Below, piece by piece: positions 63,982 to 64,000 of a stretch of DNA of 64,000 bases (positions within the stretch are counted from its first letter, which is position 1; every line of letters begins with the position of its first letter). The position numbers and the translations under genes were made by a program. Under the pieces are notes generated by a model. That model searched no databases and was not told where the DNA came from. It saw only the letters and a program-made list of their open reading frames with translations. The DNA is from Paenibacillus taichungensis (GTDB taxonomy: Bacteria > Bacillota > Bacilli > Paenibacillales > Paenibacillaceae): positions 91,393 through 155,392 of the forward strand of contig NZ_QEVW01000026.1 of the NCBI RefSeq assembly GCF_003287275.1, read 5' to 3'.

Positions 63982-64000
63982 GCTTGGCGGCGTCCTACTC
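63982..64000 (-). rRNA. rrf: 5S rRNA, 3' end only
   Basis: The last 19 bases read on the minus strand as GAGTAGGACGCCGCCAAGC, the conserved 3' end of Bacillales 5S rRNA. The rest is beyond the window, so an rRNA operon is entering from the right. Confidence 0.93.

Overview
The window looks like a chromosomal segment of a Paenibacillus-like member of the Bacillales. Strong AGGAGG-type ribosome binding sites, intrinsic terminators, two TPP riboswitches, a B. subtilis-like YkoEDC transporter, a dgk-dck pair and the 3' end of a 5S rRNA all point that way. Base composition is near balanced across most genes. It is clearly AT-rich between about 25.5 and 28.5 kb and clearly GC-rich inside thiE near 59.6-59.9 kb. 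Genus is an inference; no database search was possible.

Layout. 0-5.6 kb: a truncated zinc alcohol dehydrogenase divergent from a LysR regulator, a chemoreceptor, an amino acid permease and an acetyltransferase. 5.7-11.8 kb: an acetyltransferase/DUF1801 pair, a multi-CxxC protein, an MFS exporter and its MarR regulator (each preceded by the same palindromic operator), and an AlaX-type editing protein. 12.2-16.5 kb: glycerol dehydrogenase and fused dihydroxyacetone kinase, divergent from a PocR/AraC activator, a compact glycerol to DHAP module. 16.7-23.5 kb: an aldo/keto reductase, two LysR regulators, a threonine aldolase-like enzyme, a medium-chain dehydrogenase, a colicin-immunity-like protein and a formate/nitrite channel.

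23.7-28.5 kb is an accessory island: an IS1182-type element with two frameshifts, a decayed gene, a subtilisin-like protease paired with an exported hydrophobic protein of unknown function, and an orphan 155-residue gene. 28.8-36 kb: a WXG100-fusion protein, an acetyltransferase and a giant DUF4132-type protein with a small partner. 36.3-41.1 kb: a FabF enzyme divergent from an XRE/MmyB-like regulator, then the MetNIQ methionine importer. 41.2-47.9 kb: a membrane-anchored PQQ-propeller protein downstream of a TPP-riboswitch-controlled YkoEDC ECF transporter, and a pectate lyase.

48-54.4 kb: a radical SAM/SPASM protein and, divergent from it, a five-gene cassette (iron-type alcohol dehydrogenase, three-part SsuABC-like importer, HisC-like aminotransferase) whose substrate is unknown; it is the best candidate here for an undescribed pathway. 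54.5-60 kb: a second TPP riboswitch heads ThiZ-ThiX-ThiY (pyrimidine-precursor uptake) and ThiM-ThiD-ThiE (salvage to thiamine phosphate). The end holds a MerR/TipAS regulator, a membrane protein, a ferritin-like protein, the deoxynucleoside kinases and the tail of an rRNA operon on the minus strand.

No CRISPR array, phage region or tRNA gene was seen.
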